Both the position numbers and the translations under genes were made by a program. Positions 1 to 8,567 of a stretch of 35,739 nt of DNA are shown here, one piece after another; position 1 is the stretch's first letter; each line of letters opens with the position of its first letter. Source of the stretch: an uncultured Pelagibacteraceae bacterium (GTDB lineage: Bacteria > Pseudomonadota > Alphaproteobacteria > Pelagibacterales > Pelagibacteraceae). Location of the stretch: positions 1 to 35,739 of the forward strand of contig CACITE010000002.1 of the NCBI GenBank assembly GCA_902589505.1. Reading direction: 5' to 3'. The notes under the pieces were generated by a model that saw nothing but the letters and a program-made list of their open reading frames with translations, had not been told where the DNA came from and made no database searches.

Positions 1-2
1 AC

Positions 3-1703
3 AAAATAGCAGAAAATACACAAGTTTTTCAACTGCACATGATTCCAGAAGATGTTCCCAATATGGAAGAATTATTTTTTAAACTATCAAAAATAATTGA
101 TTTTAACGAAAGAAAAAAAAGAAGCTTAATTAATAAATTAAAAAAACGTAGGCCATGGGAACCCATCATTGTTTCTGATAATTTGACTTGGTCTGAATTC
201 TCAAGACTAAATCTTTTTTTACATGAGGTTCAAGGAATAAAGCCAGTAATTTCTTTAGCCAGAAAATATACAACGGACGGTTCATCATCTCATATCATAG
301 GATATGTCTCAGATGTTAGCTCAAAAGATCTAGAAAGAAGTGAAATGCTGAGAGAAATTAATGTTCCTGGATTAAAGACAGGTAAAAACGGTTTAGAAAG
401 ATCTTTAAATGAATCAATGATTGGTAAACCAGGGCTTCAGAGATTTGAGGTTAATGCTTATGGCAAAAGAATTAAAGAGCTAAAACTAATAAAAGGGACT
501 CCTGGGCAGAATTTTAAAACAACTCTCGATCAAGAAGTTCAAGTGTATGCAAATAAATTAATGGAAGGAACAAGCGGATCAGCATGTGTTATGGATATAT
601 ATACTGGGGATATAATATCGATAGTATCAAGTCCGACATTTGATTCTAATAAATTTGTACATGGGATTAGTAGTACAGACTGGCAAGAGTTAATTAAAAA
701 TAAAAAAAAACCACTTATTAATAAACCTTTAGCCGGACTTTATCCTCCAGGATCAACCATAAAGCCAGTTGTAGCTTTGTCAGCTCTAGAAAATGATGTT
801 GTTAGTCCAAAATTTGTTGTTCAGTGCAGAGGCAGCATGGAACTCTATGGTCAAACGTATCACTGCTGGAAAGAAAAAGGTCACGGTTTCATGAATATGA
901 GAAATGCAATCAAACAATCTTGTGATGTTTATTTTTATGAAATTTCACGTAGACTTGGTGTTGACAGAATGTCAGTTACAACAAAAAAATTTGGATTGGG
1001 AAGAACAGTTTTCAATTTTTTTGATGAAGAGAAATCTGGAACAGTACCAAATACAAAATGGAAATTAAAAAATATTGGTACGGGATGGGTTTTGGGAGAA
1101 ACGCTGATAAGTGGAATTGGCCAAGGTTATTTTCAAACTACTCCAATACAATTATGCTTAATGATGGCACAGCTTGCTAATGGTGGTTATGAAATCAAGC
1201 CTAGAATAGTGGATGACAGATATGCATTAGTAGATACAATTAATGCCTGGAGAAAAGAGTTTACCCATAGAAACAATGCTATAAATTTATCAAGCTCCGG
1301 ACTTAAAAAATTATATAGAAATCAAGAAAATATTAAATTCGTTCTTGATGCTATGTACGGAGCTACAAATGAACCACTCGGAACCTCTTACGGATCAAGA
1401 TTTACCAAACCTAATTATATTTATGCTGGAAAAACTGGAACTTCACAGATAAGAAGAATAACAGCAGAAGAAAGAGAATTAAAATTAAAACAGAGTGAAT
1501 TGCCTTATGAAAAAAGAGATCATGCACTTTTTGTAGCTTTTGCTCCTTATAAAAATCCAAGGTATGCAATTAGCGTTGTTATAGAGCACGGAGGAGCGGG
1601 AAGTTCAGGAGCAGCTCCAATAGCAAAAAAAATAATAAAAAAGGTTTTAGATAGACACGAAATAAGAAAAAAATATCAATTAGATTTATTTCAAGAGGTT
1701 TAA
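3..1703 (+). CDS. mrdA: Penicillin-binding protein 2 (peptidoglycan transpeptidase), 5'-partial
   Basis: Class B penicillin-binding protein that cross-links peptidoglycan during lateral wall growth, working with RodA in the inner membrane. The reading frame is open to the left edge, so the membrane anchor and start lie outside the window; the first ATG at 39 sits inside the conserved N-terminal region and is not the real start. Counting from that ATG, the transpeptidase motifs are all present: STIK with the acylated Ser at residue 239, SCD at 294-296 and KTG at 465-467. A PBP dimerisation-type region precedes them. The stop lies 3 bases before rodA, the classic mrdA-rodA order, which supports the assignment to PBP2 rather than FtsI. 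Confidence 0.95.
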   Translation, partial: KIAENTQVFQLHMIPEDVPNMEELFFKLSKIIDFNERKKRSLINKLKKRRPWEPIIVSDNLTWSEFSRLNLFLHEVQGIKPVISLARKYTTDGSSSHIIGYVSDVSSKDLERSEMLREINVPGLKTGKNGLERSLNESMIGKPGLQRFEVNAYGKRIKELKLIKGTPGQNFKTTLDQEVQVYANKLMEGTSGSACVMDIYTGDIISIVSSPTFDSNKFVHGISSTDWQELIKNKKKPLINKPLAGLYPPGSTIKPVVALSALENDVVSPKFVVQCRGSMELYGQTYHCWKEKGHGFMNMRNAIKQSCDVYFYEISRRLGVDRMSVTTKKFGLGRTVFNFFDEEKSGTVPNTKWKLKNIGTGWVLGETLISGIGQGYFQTTPIQLCLMMAQLANGGYEIKPRIVDDRYALVDTINAWRKEFTHRNNAINLSSSGLKKLYRNQENIKFVLDAMYGATNEPLGTSYGSRFTKPNYIYAGKTGTSQIRRITAEERELKLKQSELPYEKRDHALFVAFAPYKNPRYAISVVIEHGGAGSSGAAPIAKKIIKKVLDRHEIRKKYQLDLFQEV

Positions 1704-1706
1704 CAA

Positions 1707-2831
1707 ATGCTAAGAGAAAATTTTTATAAGGGCAATTTAAGTTTAAAAGATAAAATATTAGCTTTAGATTTTTTATTAGTACTTGGGGTTTTGTTAGTTG
1801 GTGTAATCAGTTTTTTTGCAATGTATTCTAGTGAACAAGGTAATTTTGGCTATTATACAAAAAGTCACATTTATAGATTTTCAATTTTTTTTGTTGTTTT
1901 TTTAGCAGCTTCTTTTTTTTCTATTCAATTTTGGTATAAATCATCTTACATCTTTTTTGCTTTAGTACTTATTTTGCTTATAGCTGTGGATTCTTTTGGA
2001 GTTTCTGCATCGGGATCAAAACGTTGGATTAACCTTTATGCTATTAATCTCCAACCTTCTGAATTAATGAAAGTTGCTTTAATTATTTTTTTATCCAGAT
2101 ATTATTATAAAATTCCTTCTGAAAGTGTTACAGATATTAAATATATTTTTGTACCCATCATTGTTTTGTTTGTGCCTGTTGCTTTAGTCGCGATTCAGCC
2201 GGATTTAGGAACAGCGATGCTTATTTTGTTTGGAGGAATCGGTGTAATTTGGTTAACGGGTTTTAGATTTAAATTTTTCTTATATTCCTTTTTTATTGCA
2301 ATTTGTTTGCTGCCAGTGGGAATATCGTTCTTGAAACCATATCAAAAATCAAGAATTTTGACTTTTTTTAATCCAGAAAGGGATCCTTTAGGAGCTGGCT
2401 ATCAGATTATTCAATCAAAAATTGCTGTTGGTTCAGGGGGCATTTTTGGAAAAGGTTTTCTTCAGGGCAGTCAAAGTTATTTGGATTACTTACCTGAGAA
2501 ACATACGGATTTTATATTTACCTTATTTTCCGAAGAATTTGGCTTTGTTGGTTCTTTGTTATTGTTACTTATTTATGTCATGATTATATATAGAATCATA
2601 GTAATTGGTAATAATTCTAGAAATAATTTTGCTAGATTGTACTGTTATGGTTTCGCAACGGCATTTTTTATTTATGTGGCAGTTAATATGTCAATGGTAC
2701 TTGGCCTGCTGCCTATAGTTGGGGCACCTTTACCTATTATGTCTTACGGAGGCTCATCAATGCTTTCCATGATGGTTGGACTGGGCATCGTTATGAGCTG
2801 TAAAATTTACCAACGCGATGAAGTATCCTAA
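1707..2831 (+). CDS. rodA: Peptidoglycan glycosyltransferase RodA (SEDS family)
   Basis: Multi-pass inner-membrane SEDS protein that polymerises glycan strands for cell elongation, partnered with PBP2. It has 374 residues, a normal length for RodA, and about ten hydrophobic segments. Family signatures are visible: a KRWINL...LQPSELMK block near residues 108-122, QPDLGTAML near 164-172, a long loop with NPERDPLGAGYQ, the YLPEKHTDFIF block, and the C-terminal PIVGAPLPIMSYGGSS segment. It starts 3 bases after mrdA, so the two are almost certainly co-transcribed. FtsW is the alternative SEDS protein, but the mrdA neighbour favours RodA. Confidence 0.95.
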   Translation: MLRENFYKGNLSLKDKILALDFLLVLGVLLVGVISFFAMYSSEQGNFGYYTKSHIYRFSIFFVVFLAASFFSIQFWYKSSYIFFALVLILLIAVDSFGVSASGSKRWINLYAINLQPSELMKVALIIFLSRYYYKIPSESVTDIKYIFVPIIVLFVPVALVAIQPDLGTAMLILFGGIGVIWLTGFRFKFFLYSFFIAICLLPVGISFLKPYQKSRILTFFNPERDPLGAGYQIIQSKIAVGSGGIFGKGFLQGSQSYLDYLPEKHTDFIFTLFSEEFGFVGSLLLLLIYVMIIYRIIVIGNNSRNNFARLYCYGFATAFFIYVAVNMSMVLGLLPIVGAPLPIMSYGGSSMLSMMVGLGIVMSCKIYQRDEVS

Positions 2832-2933
2832 AGATCGATAATTTTCATAAAACAACCTAGGATTGTATTATTATTACTTAAATTATTAGTTTTTTTGTTT
2901 TTAATAATTGGTTTTTTGTGCTTAAATTAAAAT

Positions 2934-3398
2934 ATGTTTAAAACTTTAAGAGGGACAGAAGACCAACCGCTAAATAATTCTGGTCGTTCGCATGTAGGCG
3001 AAACAATGCAGTTAGAAGGAGATCTAAGGTCCGCAGGCTCAGTTGATGTTGCCGGATTGATTAATGGTAACATATTTGTATCCGATATAACTATAAAAGA
3101 AACTGGATCAATAAGAGGAAGTATAGAAGCCGAAAATATAGAAATTAATGGACATGTAGAAGGAAAAATTTTGGCGAACGTAGTAATAATTGGAAAAACT
3201 GCAGTAATTAAAGGCGATGTTCTTTTTAAACACACCTTAAAAACCGAAGAGGGAGCTGATATTGATGGCTATATTAAGAGATCAAATAAAGGGAAAGCTT
3301 TAGCCGATGAAGATATTGCAATAGAAGAGATAGTTGAAAGAGAAGATTCGACAAGACCGAAGGTCATTCCTGTAACTACACATAAAGAAGCTGTATAA
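2934..3398 (+). CDS. Bactofilin family cytoskeletal protein
   Basis: Small polymer-forming protein of the bactofilin (formerly DUF583) family, 154 residues. Bactofilins form nucleotide-free filaments at the membrane and influence cell shape or wall synthesis. The middle part (about residues 25-110) shows the repeating short beta-strand pattern with regularly spaced Gly and hydrophobic residues, for example LEGDLRSAGSVDVAGLINGN and IEINGHVEGKI, as expected for the right-handed beta-helix. The N-terminal tail is short and polar, and the C-terminal tail is acidic. It lies 100 bases after rodA, which fits a role in morphology. No convincing ribosome binding site is seen before the ATG. A minus-strand frame across it is a shadow. 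Confidence 0.88.
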   Translation: MFKTLRGTEDQPLNNSGRSHVGETMQLEGDLRSAGSVDVAGLINGNIFVSDITIKETGSIRGSIEAENIEINGHVEGKILANVVIIGKTAVIKGDVLFKHTLKTEEGADIDGYIKRSNKGKALADEDIAIEEIVEREDSTRPKVIPVTTHKEAV

Positions 3399-3446
3399 TC
3401 CACCATCTAACATTTAAATTTTAACTACTATATAACTAAAGATACT

Positions 3447-4703
3447 ATGGACCAAGATGCGAAACAAAGGTCTTCAGTTGGTGTTGTTGGAGCCGGAATA
3501 CAAGGTATTTGTATAGCATTAAATCTTATTAAAAAAGGTTTTGATGTTACTATAATTGATCGAGATGAACCTGGGAAAAGTTCAGCGTCGTATGGAAACG
3601 CTGGCCATTTTTCACCTTATGCCTCCTTACCATTAAACAGACCAGATATCTTAATTGATGTTCCTGCAATGTTGTTAAGTTCAAATGGTCCATTGGCTCT
3701 GAAATGGAATTATGTGCCAAAGATGATTCCTTGGTTTTTAAAATTTATTAAAAACTGCACAACAAAAAAAATGAAGTATACAGCAAAATATATGCATCAA
3801 ATTTTAGATTTGGCATTACCAGCGTATGATGAGTTGTTTCAAGATATAGATGTTTCTGGTTTGGTAGAAAATAAAGGAATTATTTATTTTTGGACAGACA
3901 GAGATTTAAAAAGCAGAGAATTAGAAATAAATTTAAGAAAAGAATTAGGTATAGAGCAAAAATTGTTATCTCCACATGAAATTCATGATCTTGAACCACA
4001 TATTAGAAAAATTTATCATGGTGGTGTTTTATATCCAAGTGCAAGACATGCTAGAAATCCAGGAAAAATTTTTTTAAAACTTTTTGAACTATTTTTAAAG
4101 CGAGGTGGAAAATTTAAAAAAGAAAATGTTTTAAAAATTGATTTTTCTACTAATGACAAGCCAATAATTAAAACTAATTTAAGTTCTTACGAATTTGCAA
4201 AAGCTGTTATTGCTTGCGGTGCTTTTTCAAAAAAATTAACTGACCAAGCAAATGAAAAAATACCTCTAGATACTGAAAGAGGCTATCACATTCATTTCAA
4301 AGGACACGACCATCTTCTTTCAAGACCTGTAATTTTTTTAAACAGAGGTTTTGGTATAACTCCTATGGAACAAGGGCTAAGAGTAGTGGGAACCGTAGAG
4401 TTTGGAGGGTTAAATAATCCATTGAATAAAAAAAGAATTGCTAATCTTGCAAATAATGCAAAATATTTATTTCCAGAATTATCTGAATATTGTGATGAAT
4501 GGTTAGGCTTTAGGCCAACTTTGCCTGATTTTTTACCTGTTATGGGTCCTTCAAAAAATCATAAAAACCTATTTTATTCTTTTGGTCACCATCATCTTGG
4601 ATGGACATTAGGAGCAATATCAGGCAAAATTATTTCCGGAATGATTGCAGAAGAAAAAACAAATTTAGATCTATCTCCTTATAGTTCTTTAAGATTTAGT
4701 TAG
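3447..4703 (+). CDS. FAD-dependent D-amino acid dehydrogenase-like oxidoreductase (DadA family)
   Basis: DAO-fold flavoprotein of 418 residues, the usual length of DadA small subunits. The N-terminus has a Rossmann FAD-binding motif, VGVVGAGIQGICIALNLIKKG (about residues 11-31), then an acidic IIDRDEP end of the second strand and the SYGNAGHFSPYA segment typical of DadA (SxxNAG). The C-terminal part has the FRPTLPDFLPVMGPS and GHHHLGWTLG blocks that contact FAD. Family members oxidise D-amino acids or other amines to imino or keto acids and pass electrons to the respiratory chain. Two predicted imino-acid reductases lie 4-5 kb downstream, a possible functional link. Substrate cannot be assigned; D-proline, hydroxyproline or sarcosine-type substrates are also possible. 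Confidence 0.85.
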   Translation: MDQDAKQRSSVGVVGAGIQGICIALNLIKKGFDVTIIDRDEPGKSSASYGNAGHFSPYASLPLNRPDILIDVPAMLLSSNGPLALKWNYVPKMIPWFLKFIKNCTTKKMKYTAKYMHQILDLALPAYDELFQDIDVSGLVENKGIIYFWTDRDLKSRELEINLRKELGIEQKLLSPHEIHDLEPHIRKIYHGGVLYPSARHARNPGKIFLKLFELFLKRGGKFKKENVLKIDFSTNDKPIIKTNLSSYEFAKAVIACGAFSKKLTDQANEKIPLDTERGYHIHFKGHDHLLSRPVIFLNRGFGITPMEQGLRVVGTVEFGGLNNPLNKKRIANLANNAKYLFPELSEYCDEWLGFRPTLPDFLPVMGPSKNHKNLFYSFGHHHLGWTLGAISGKIISGMIAEEKTNLDLSPYSSLRFS

Positions 4704-4716
4704 GAGTCATTTTTTG
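4702..4716 (+). promoter_or_regulatory. Ribosome binding site deciding a TTG start
   Basis: AGGAG at 4702-4706 overlaps the stop codon of the upstream oxidoreductase and sits 7 bases before a TTG at 4714. No ATG in frame lies near, and the N-terminal hydrophobic segment begins directly afterwards, so TTG is the most likely start of the DMT transporter gene. Confidence 0.75.
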
Positions 4717-5610
4717 TTTTCAAAAGATAAACAAGCTTATTTATTTCTTATACTAACAACTTTTTTTTGGGCAGGTAATTTTATTGTAGGAAAAGCTGCT
4801 AGTTTTTTTGATATTCCGCCTTTTACATTAAATTTTTACAGGTGGACTTTTGCCTGGTTAATACTATCTCCTTTTACAATCAAAGAAATAATTGAGAAAA
4901 AAAAATATATAATAGAGAATATAAACCTAATTTTAATTTTAGGTATTACTAGCATCACAATATTTAATTCAATTGTTTACTATTCACTAAATTTTACTCA
5001 AGTAATTAGCGGAGTATTAATGATTTCAACCATTCCTGTAATGATAATTCTTTTTTGTTGGTTATTAAAAATTGAGAAAACAAATATTTATCAAATACTC
5101 GGTGTGATTTTTTCCTTATCTGGGGTTGTTGTTATTATAACCAAGGCTAACTTATCTATTTTGTTAAATTTAAATTTTAATAAAGGTGATTTGTGGATGG
5201 TTGTAGCAATGTTTTCCTGGGCATTATATTCAGCTCTCCTAAGAAAAAAGAAATTAAAAATATCTCAGCTATCTCTTTTACAAACTATTATTTCTGCGGG
5301 ATTAGTTTTTTTGCTACCAGCTTATATGATAGAATTATCTTTAGGATATAAGGCAAATATAAATCTACCTTTTATTTTGACCTTATCTTACGTGGTTCTT
5401 TTTCCAGGGTTGGCATCATTTATTCTATGGATTAAAGGAATTTCTATAATTGGTTCAAATCGATCTGGAATATTTTTACATTTAATACCAATATTTAGTA
5501 CAATGATGGCTATAATTATTTTTAAAGAAAAATTTATGATTTACCATTTAATTGGTGCCTTATTAATTATCACTGGGATAATTTTATCATCAAGAAGGAA
5601 ACTAAAATGA
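4714..5610 (+). CDS. DMT superfamily transporter (EamA family)
   Basis: Inner-membrane drug/metabolite transporter of 298 residues with about ten predicted membrane segments in two EamA repeats (roughly residues 8-142 and 155-293). The first repeat opens with the common FFWAGNFIVGKA motif and the second contains the MFSWALYSALLRK motif. Members usually export amino acids or metabolites; the substrate here is unknown. It starts at a TTG 10 bases after the DadA-like gene with a good AGGAG. Its stop overlaps the peroxiredoxin start by 4 bases (ATGA), so it is probably the second gene of an operon running to 7175. Confidence 0.88.
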   Translation: MFSKDKQAYLFLILTTFFWAGNFIVGKAASFFDIPPFTLNFYRWTFAWLILSPFTIKEIIEKKKYIIENINLILILGITSITIFNSIVYYSLNFTQVISGVLMISTIPVMIILFCWLLKIEKTNIYQILGVIFSLSGVVVIITKANLSILLNLNFNKGDLWMVVAMFSWALYSALLRKKKLKISQLSLLQTIISAGLVFLLPAYMIELSLGYKANINLPFILTLSYVVLFPGLASFILWIKGISIIGSNRSGIFLHLIPIFSTMMAIIIFKEKFMIYHLIGALLIITGIILSSRRKLK

Positions 5611-6089
5611 AAATTAAAGAAGGCGATATAATGCCAGATGCAAAGGTATTTGTTTTGGAAAAAGACCCAAAAGAATTATCTATTAAAGATTTTATAGGAA
5701 ATGACAAAGCTATCATATTTGGTTTACCAGGAGCTTTTACTCCTACTTGCTCCGCTAAACATTTACCTGGATTTATTTCCGCAAGTGATAAAATTAAAGA
5801 AAAAAAAATAAAAAAAGTTATTTGCGTTTCTGTAAACGATCCTTTTGTTATGGATGCATGGGGAAAAGCGCACAATGCTCATAATAAAATTATTATGTTG
5901 GGTGATAGCAAAGGAGAGTTTACCAAAAATATTGGTGCTGAAAAAAATCTGAGCCACAGAGGTCTCGGAATGCGTTCAAGCAGATATACAATGTTGATAG
6001 AAAATGGAAAAATTATTAAAATTTCTGAAGAAGAGATTCCTGGCAAATGTGAGATAACCTCAGCCGAAAATTTTTTAAAATCAATTTAG
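5607..6089 (+). CDS. Peroxiredoxin, Prx5/type II family
   Basis: Thiol peroxidase of 160 residues that reduces hydrogen peroxide and organic hydroperoxides in the cytoplasm. The peroxidatic cysteine is C48 in the diagnostic PGAFTPTCS motif. A second Cys lies at residue 72 in KKVICVSVND, a position also occupied in plant type II Prx proteins, and a third lies near the C-terminus in PGKCEIT. Type II Prx proteins often take electrons from glutaredoxin, and a glutaredoxin gene lies about 1 kb away. Start overlaps the upstream transporter stop (ATGA), and msrB follows after 4 bases, so this is a tight thiol-repair operon. Confidence 0.92.
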   Translation: MKIKEGDIMPDAKVFVLEKDPKELSIKDFIGNDKAIIFGLPGAFTPTCSAKHLPGFISASDKIKEKKIKKVICVSVNDPFVMDAWGKAHNAHNKIIMLGDSKGEFTKNIGAEKNLSHRGLGMRSSRYTMLIENGKIIKISEEEIPGKCEITSAENFLKSI

Positions 6090-6093
6090 TTTT

Positions 6094-6474
6094 ATGAATA
6101 AAAAAAATCTAACGGAGGAACAGAAAAATATATTATTTAAAGAAGAGACCGAACCACCTGGATCAAGTTCTCTGAATCATGAAAAAAGAGAAGGAGATTA
6201 TTTGTGTGTTGGGTGTGGCACAAAACTTTTTGAATCTAACAAAAAATATGAAAGTGGAAGTGGTTGGCCGTCTTTTTTTGAGGCAATACCAAATGTTTTT
6301 GAAACTAAAGTAGATCATTTAATTGGATCGCCTAGAACAGAATACCATTGTAAAAAATGTGGAGGTCACCATGGTCATATTTTTGATGACGGACCTAAAC
6401 CAACAGGAAAGAGATATTGTAATAACGGTTTATGTTTAGTTTTCGTACCAAAAAAAAATAAAATTTCAAAATGA
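6094..6474 (+). CDS. msrB: Peptide-methionine (R)-S-oxide reductase MsrB
   Basis: Repairs the R epimer of methionine sulfoxide in oxidised proteins. The 126 residues form a complete single-domain MsrB. Two zinc-binding CxxC pairs are present (C38/C41 and C86/C89), along with the SGSGWPSFFEAI substrate-pocket block and the HCKKCGGHHGHIFDDGPKPTGKRYC core. The catalytic Cys is C109 in RYCNN. The residues after it (GLCLVF) carry an additional Cys at 114 where many relatives have Ser, so C114 might act as a resolving Cys; that is inference. It lies 4 bases after the peroxiredoxin and overlaps the next gene by 4 bases. Confidence 0.95.
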   Translation: MNKKNLTEEQKNILFKEETEPPGSSSLNHEKREGDYLCVGCGTKLFESNKKYESGSGWPSFFEAIPNVFETKVDHLIGSPRTEYHCKKCGGHHGHIFDDGPKPTGKRYCNNGLCLVFVPKKNKISK

Positions 6475-7175
6475 TATTTAATCAATTTTTTGACAATGCT
6501 TCATCAACATTTACATATTTAATTTCTAGTGGAAAAGGGAGAGAAGCGCTAATTATAGATCCTGTTATAGAAAAAACCGATGAATATCTTAAGTTATTAA
6601 ACAAGTTAGATTTAAAACTAGTAAAGGTTGTTGATACACATATTCATGCAGACCATATTTCTGGTTTGAACGAATTAGCAAAACAAACAGGTTGTGCAAA
6701 AATTATGGGCGAACAATCAGCTTCAGAAGTTATAGATATAAGAGTAAAAGATAATGAAAAAATAAAAATTGAAAATATAGAATTAATATCAATTTACACT
6801 CCAGGTCATACAGACTGTTCATACAGTTTTTTTATGAAAGATAGGGTTTTTACCGGTGATACTTTATTAATAAATGGTACAGGGAGAACTGATTTTCAAA
6901 ATGGCAATTCTTATGATTCATACGATTCTATTTTTAAAAAAATACTTAAGTTGCCAGAAAAAACTTTAGTATATCCCGCTCATGATTATAATGGAAAAAC
7001 ATATTCAACAATCGAAAATGAAAAAAACAATAACCCAAGGCTTAAAGTAAAATCAGCGGATGAATATGCGGAAATAATGAAAAATTTAAAGTTATCTAAT
7101 CCAAAAATGATGGATTTTTTTGTACCAGCAAACAAAAAAGGATTAACAATTAAAGATCTAGATTTCCAAAAGTGA
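6471..7175 (+). CDS. MBL-fold hydrolase, ETHE1-like persulfide dioxygenase
   Basis: Metallo-beta-lactamase-fold protein of 234 residues. The metal-binding set is complete: H57, H59, D61 and H62 in THIHADHISG, H113 in PGHTDC, D130 in TGDTLL and H171 in YPAHDY. The GTGRTDFQNG segment after the TGD motif is typical of ETHE1-type persulfide dioxygenases, which oxidise glutathione persulfide to sulfite with one iron, rather than of glyoxalase II. The gene overlaps msrB by 4 bases and is convergent with the glutaredoxin gene, with their 3' ends overlapping by 18 bases. The setting suggests sulfide or persulfide detoxification within a thiol-stress operon. Glyoxalase II remains a weaker alternative. 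Confidence 0.85.
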   Translation: MIFNQFFDNASSTFTYLISSGKGREALIIDPVIEKTDEYLKLLNKLDLKLVKVVDTHIHADHISGLNELAKQTGCAKIMGEQSASEVIDIRVKDNEKIKIENIELISIYTPGHTDCSYSFFMKDRVFTGDTLLINGTGRTDFQNGNSYDSYDSIFKKILKLPEKTLVYPAHDYNGKTYSTIENEKNNNPRLKVKSADEYAEIMKNLKLSNPKMMDFFVPANKKGLTIKDLDFQK

Positions 7176-7415
7176 ATCTAATTCACCATTATTTTCTAAA
7201 GCTTTTAGCTCCACGTAACCGCCGACATGTTTATCTCCAATAAAGATCTGAGGGACAGTTTTTGCACCATTAGATTTTCTTAACATTTCTTCTCTTTTTT
7301 CAGTATTATTACCAATATCAACCTCTTCGTATCTAATCTTTTTTTTAGATAACAAATGTTTTGCAGCAGAACAATAATTGCAAATAGGGCCTGTATAAAT
7401 TAATACTTTTCTCAT
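7158..7415 (-). CDS. grxC: Glutaredoxin, GrxC type
   Basis: Small dithiol glutaredoxin of 85 residues, a normal length for GrxC. The active site is C12-N-Y-C15, where most class I members have CPYC; the Asn is unusual but the dithiol pair is kept. The TVPQIFI segment with the cis-Pro and the HVGGY glutathione-binding segment are present. It would reduce disulfides and glutathione mixed disulfides in the cytoplasm and may serve the nearby Prx5 peroxiredoxin. Its last 18 bases overlap the end of the MBL-fold gene on the other strand. It is divergent from the Ldh-family gene across 81 bases. Confidence 0.92.
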   Translation of the reverse strand: MRKVLIYTGPICNYCSAAKHLLSKKKIRYEEVDIGNNTEKREEMLRKSNGAKTVPQIFIGDKHVGGYVELKALENNGELDSLLEI

Positions 7416-7496
7416 TTATTGTATTATATGGTAATTAATAACAATGTTTCCACTTAATTATATTTTAGATAATCTTGATATTTTAAATAATTTAAA

Positions 7497-8504
7497 ATGA
7501 GTACTATTTCTATATCATTAGATGAAATTTATGATCTAGCAAAGAAAACATTACTTTTTAATGGGTGTGACGAGGAGAACGCAAGTATTTTGTCAGACAC
7601 TCTAATGAGAGCTGAAAGAGATGGCTCTCACTCTCATGGTCTGTTTAGATTACCTGCTTATGTTTCTGCATTAAAAAGTAAAAAAGTAAATGGGAAAGCA
7701 AGACCTGAAGTAAAAAAAATTTCATCAAGTATTATTAAAGTGTTAGGCAACAATGCATTTGCACCAATGGTATTAAAAGTTGGTCTACCAGAATTAATTA
7801 AATTAGCAAAAGAAACAGGTGTTGCAGTTTTAGCTATTACTAATTCACATCACATGGCGGCGATGTGGCCAGAAACAGAAGCTATAGCCGAAGAAGGTTT
7901 AGTTGGTTTTGCTTGTACATCTTATATGCCGCTAGTTGCTCCTGCTGGAGCTAAGAAAGCTTTATTTGGAACTAACCCTATTTCATTTGCATGGCCACGT
8001 CCTGGAAAAAATCCTGTGGTTTATGATATGGCTACATCAGCAATGGCTATGGGCGATGTTATGGTTGCAGCAAGAGATGGAAAAAAAGTTCCTTTAGGAA
8101 CAGGTTTGGATAAAGATGGAAAAGAAACAACAGATCCAAAAAAAATTGAAAAAGGAAGCGGTGGAGTTTTACTTCCCTTCGCGGGCTATAAAGGTTCTGC
8201 AATAGCTATGATGGTAGAATTACTTGCAGGCGCACTTGTAGGAGAAACTTTTAGTTATGAAACTGCCGCCAAGGATAATAAAGATGGCGGCCCACCTAGC
8301 GGAGGAGAGTTTGTTTTAGCTATTTCACCAGAAAAAATTACAGGTTCTAATTGGGAAAAACATTCAGAAGAATTTTTTGAAAAAATGAAATCAATGGATG
8401 GTGTACGTTTACCAGGTGAAAGAAGACATAAAAATCGACTAGATAAAGGCACAAGAAAAATAAACAAGGAATTAATAGAAAAAATTAAAAAATTAGCTAA
8501 ATGA
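7497..8504 (+). CDS. Ldh-family NAD(P)H-dependent oxidoreductase, DpkA-like imino-acid reductase
   Basis: Member of the malate/L-lactate dehydrogenase family (COG2055), 335 residues. The ERDGSHSHGLFRLPAYV block (about residues 41-57) carries the catalytic His; NSHHMAAMWPETEAIAEEG, the APAGAKKALFGTNPISFAWP block and the GYKGSAIAMMVELLAGAL segment are family signatures. Well-studied members include malate, lactate and ureidoglycolate dehydrogenases and DpkA, which reduces delta1-piperideine-2-carboxylate and delta1-pyrroline-2-carboxylate. The adjacent ProC-like gene and upstream DadA-like oxidoreductase favour an imino-acid reductase, but this is from context. It is followed by 63 bases with a weak short hairpin and no clear promoter. 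Confidence 0.82.
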   Translation: MSTISISLDEIYDLAKKTLLFNGCDEENASILSDTLMRAERDGSHSHGLFRLPAYVSALKSKKVNGKARPEVKKISSSIIKVLGNNAFAPMVLKVGLPELIKLAKETGVAVLAITNSHHMAAMWPETEAIAEEGLVGFACTSYMPLVAPAGAKKALFGTNPISFAWPRPGKNPVVYDMATSAMAMGDVMVAARDGKKVPLGTGLDKDGKETTDPKKIEKGSGGVLLPFAGYKGSAIAMMVELLAGALVGETFSYETAAKDNKDGGPPSGGEFVLAISPEKITGSNWEKHSEEFFEKMKSMDGVRLPGERRHKNRLDKGTRKINKELIEKIKKLAK

Positions 8505-8567
8505 AAAAAATTATAGCATTTTTAGCTATTTATAAAGTGATTTAAAATCTATATTCTTCATTGCATC

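Noticed and set aside
2927-3235. Minus-strand 102-codon frame opposite the bactofilin gene
   Set aside because: Mirror of the bactofilin beta-repeat pattern; no independent support.
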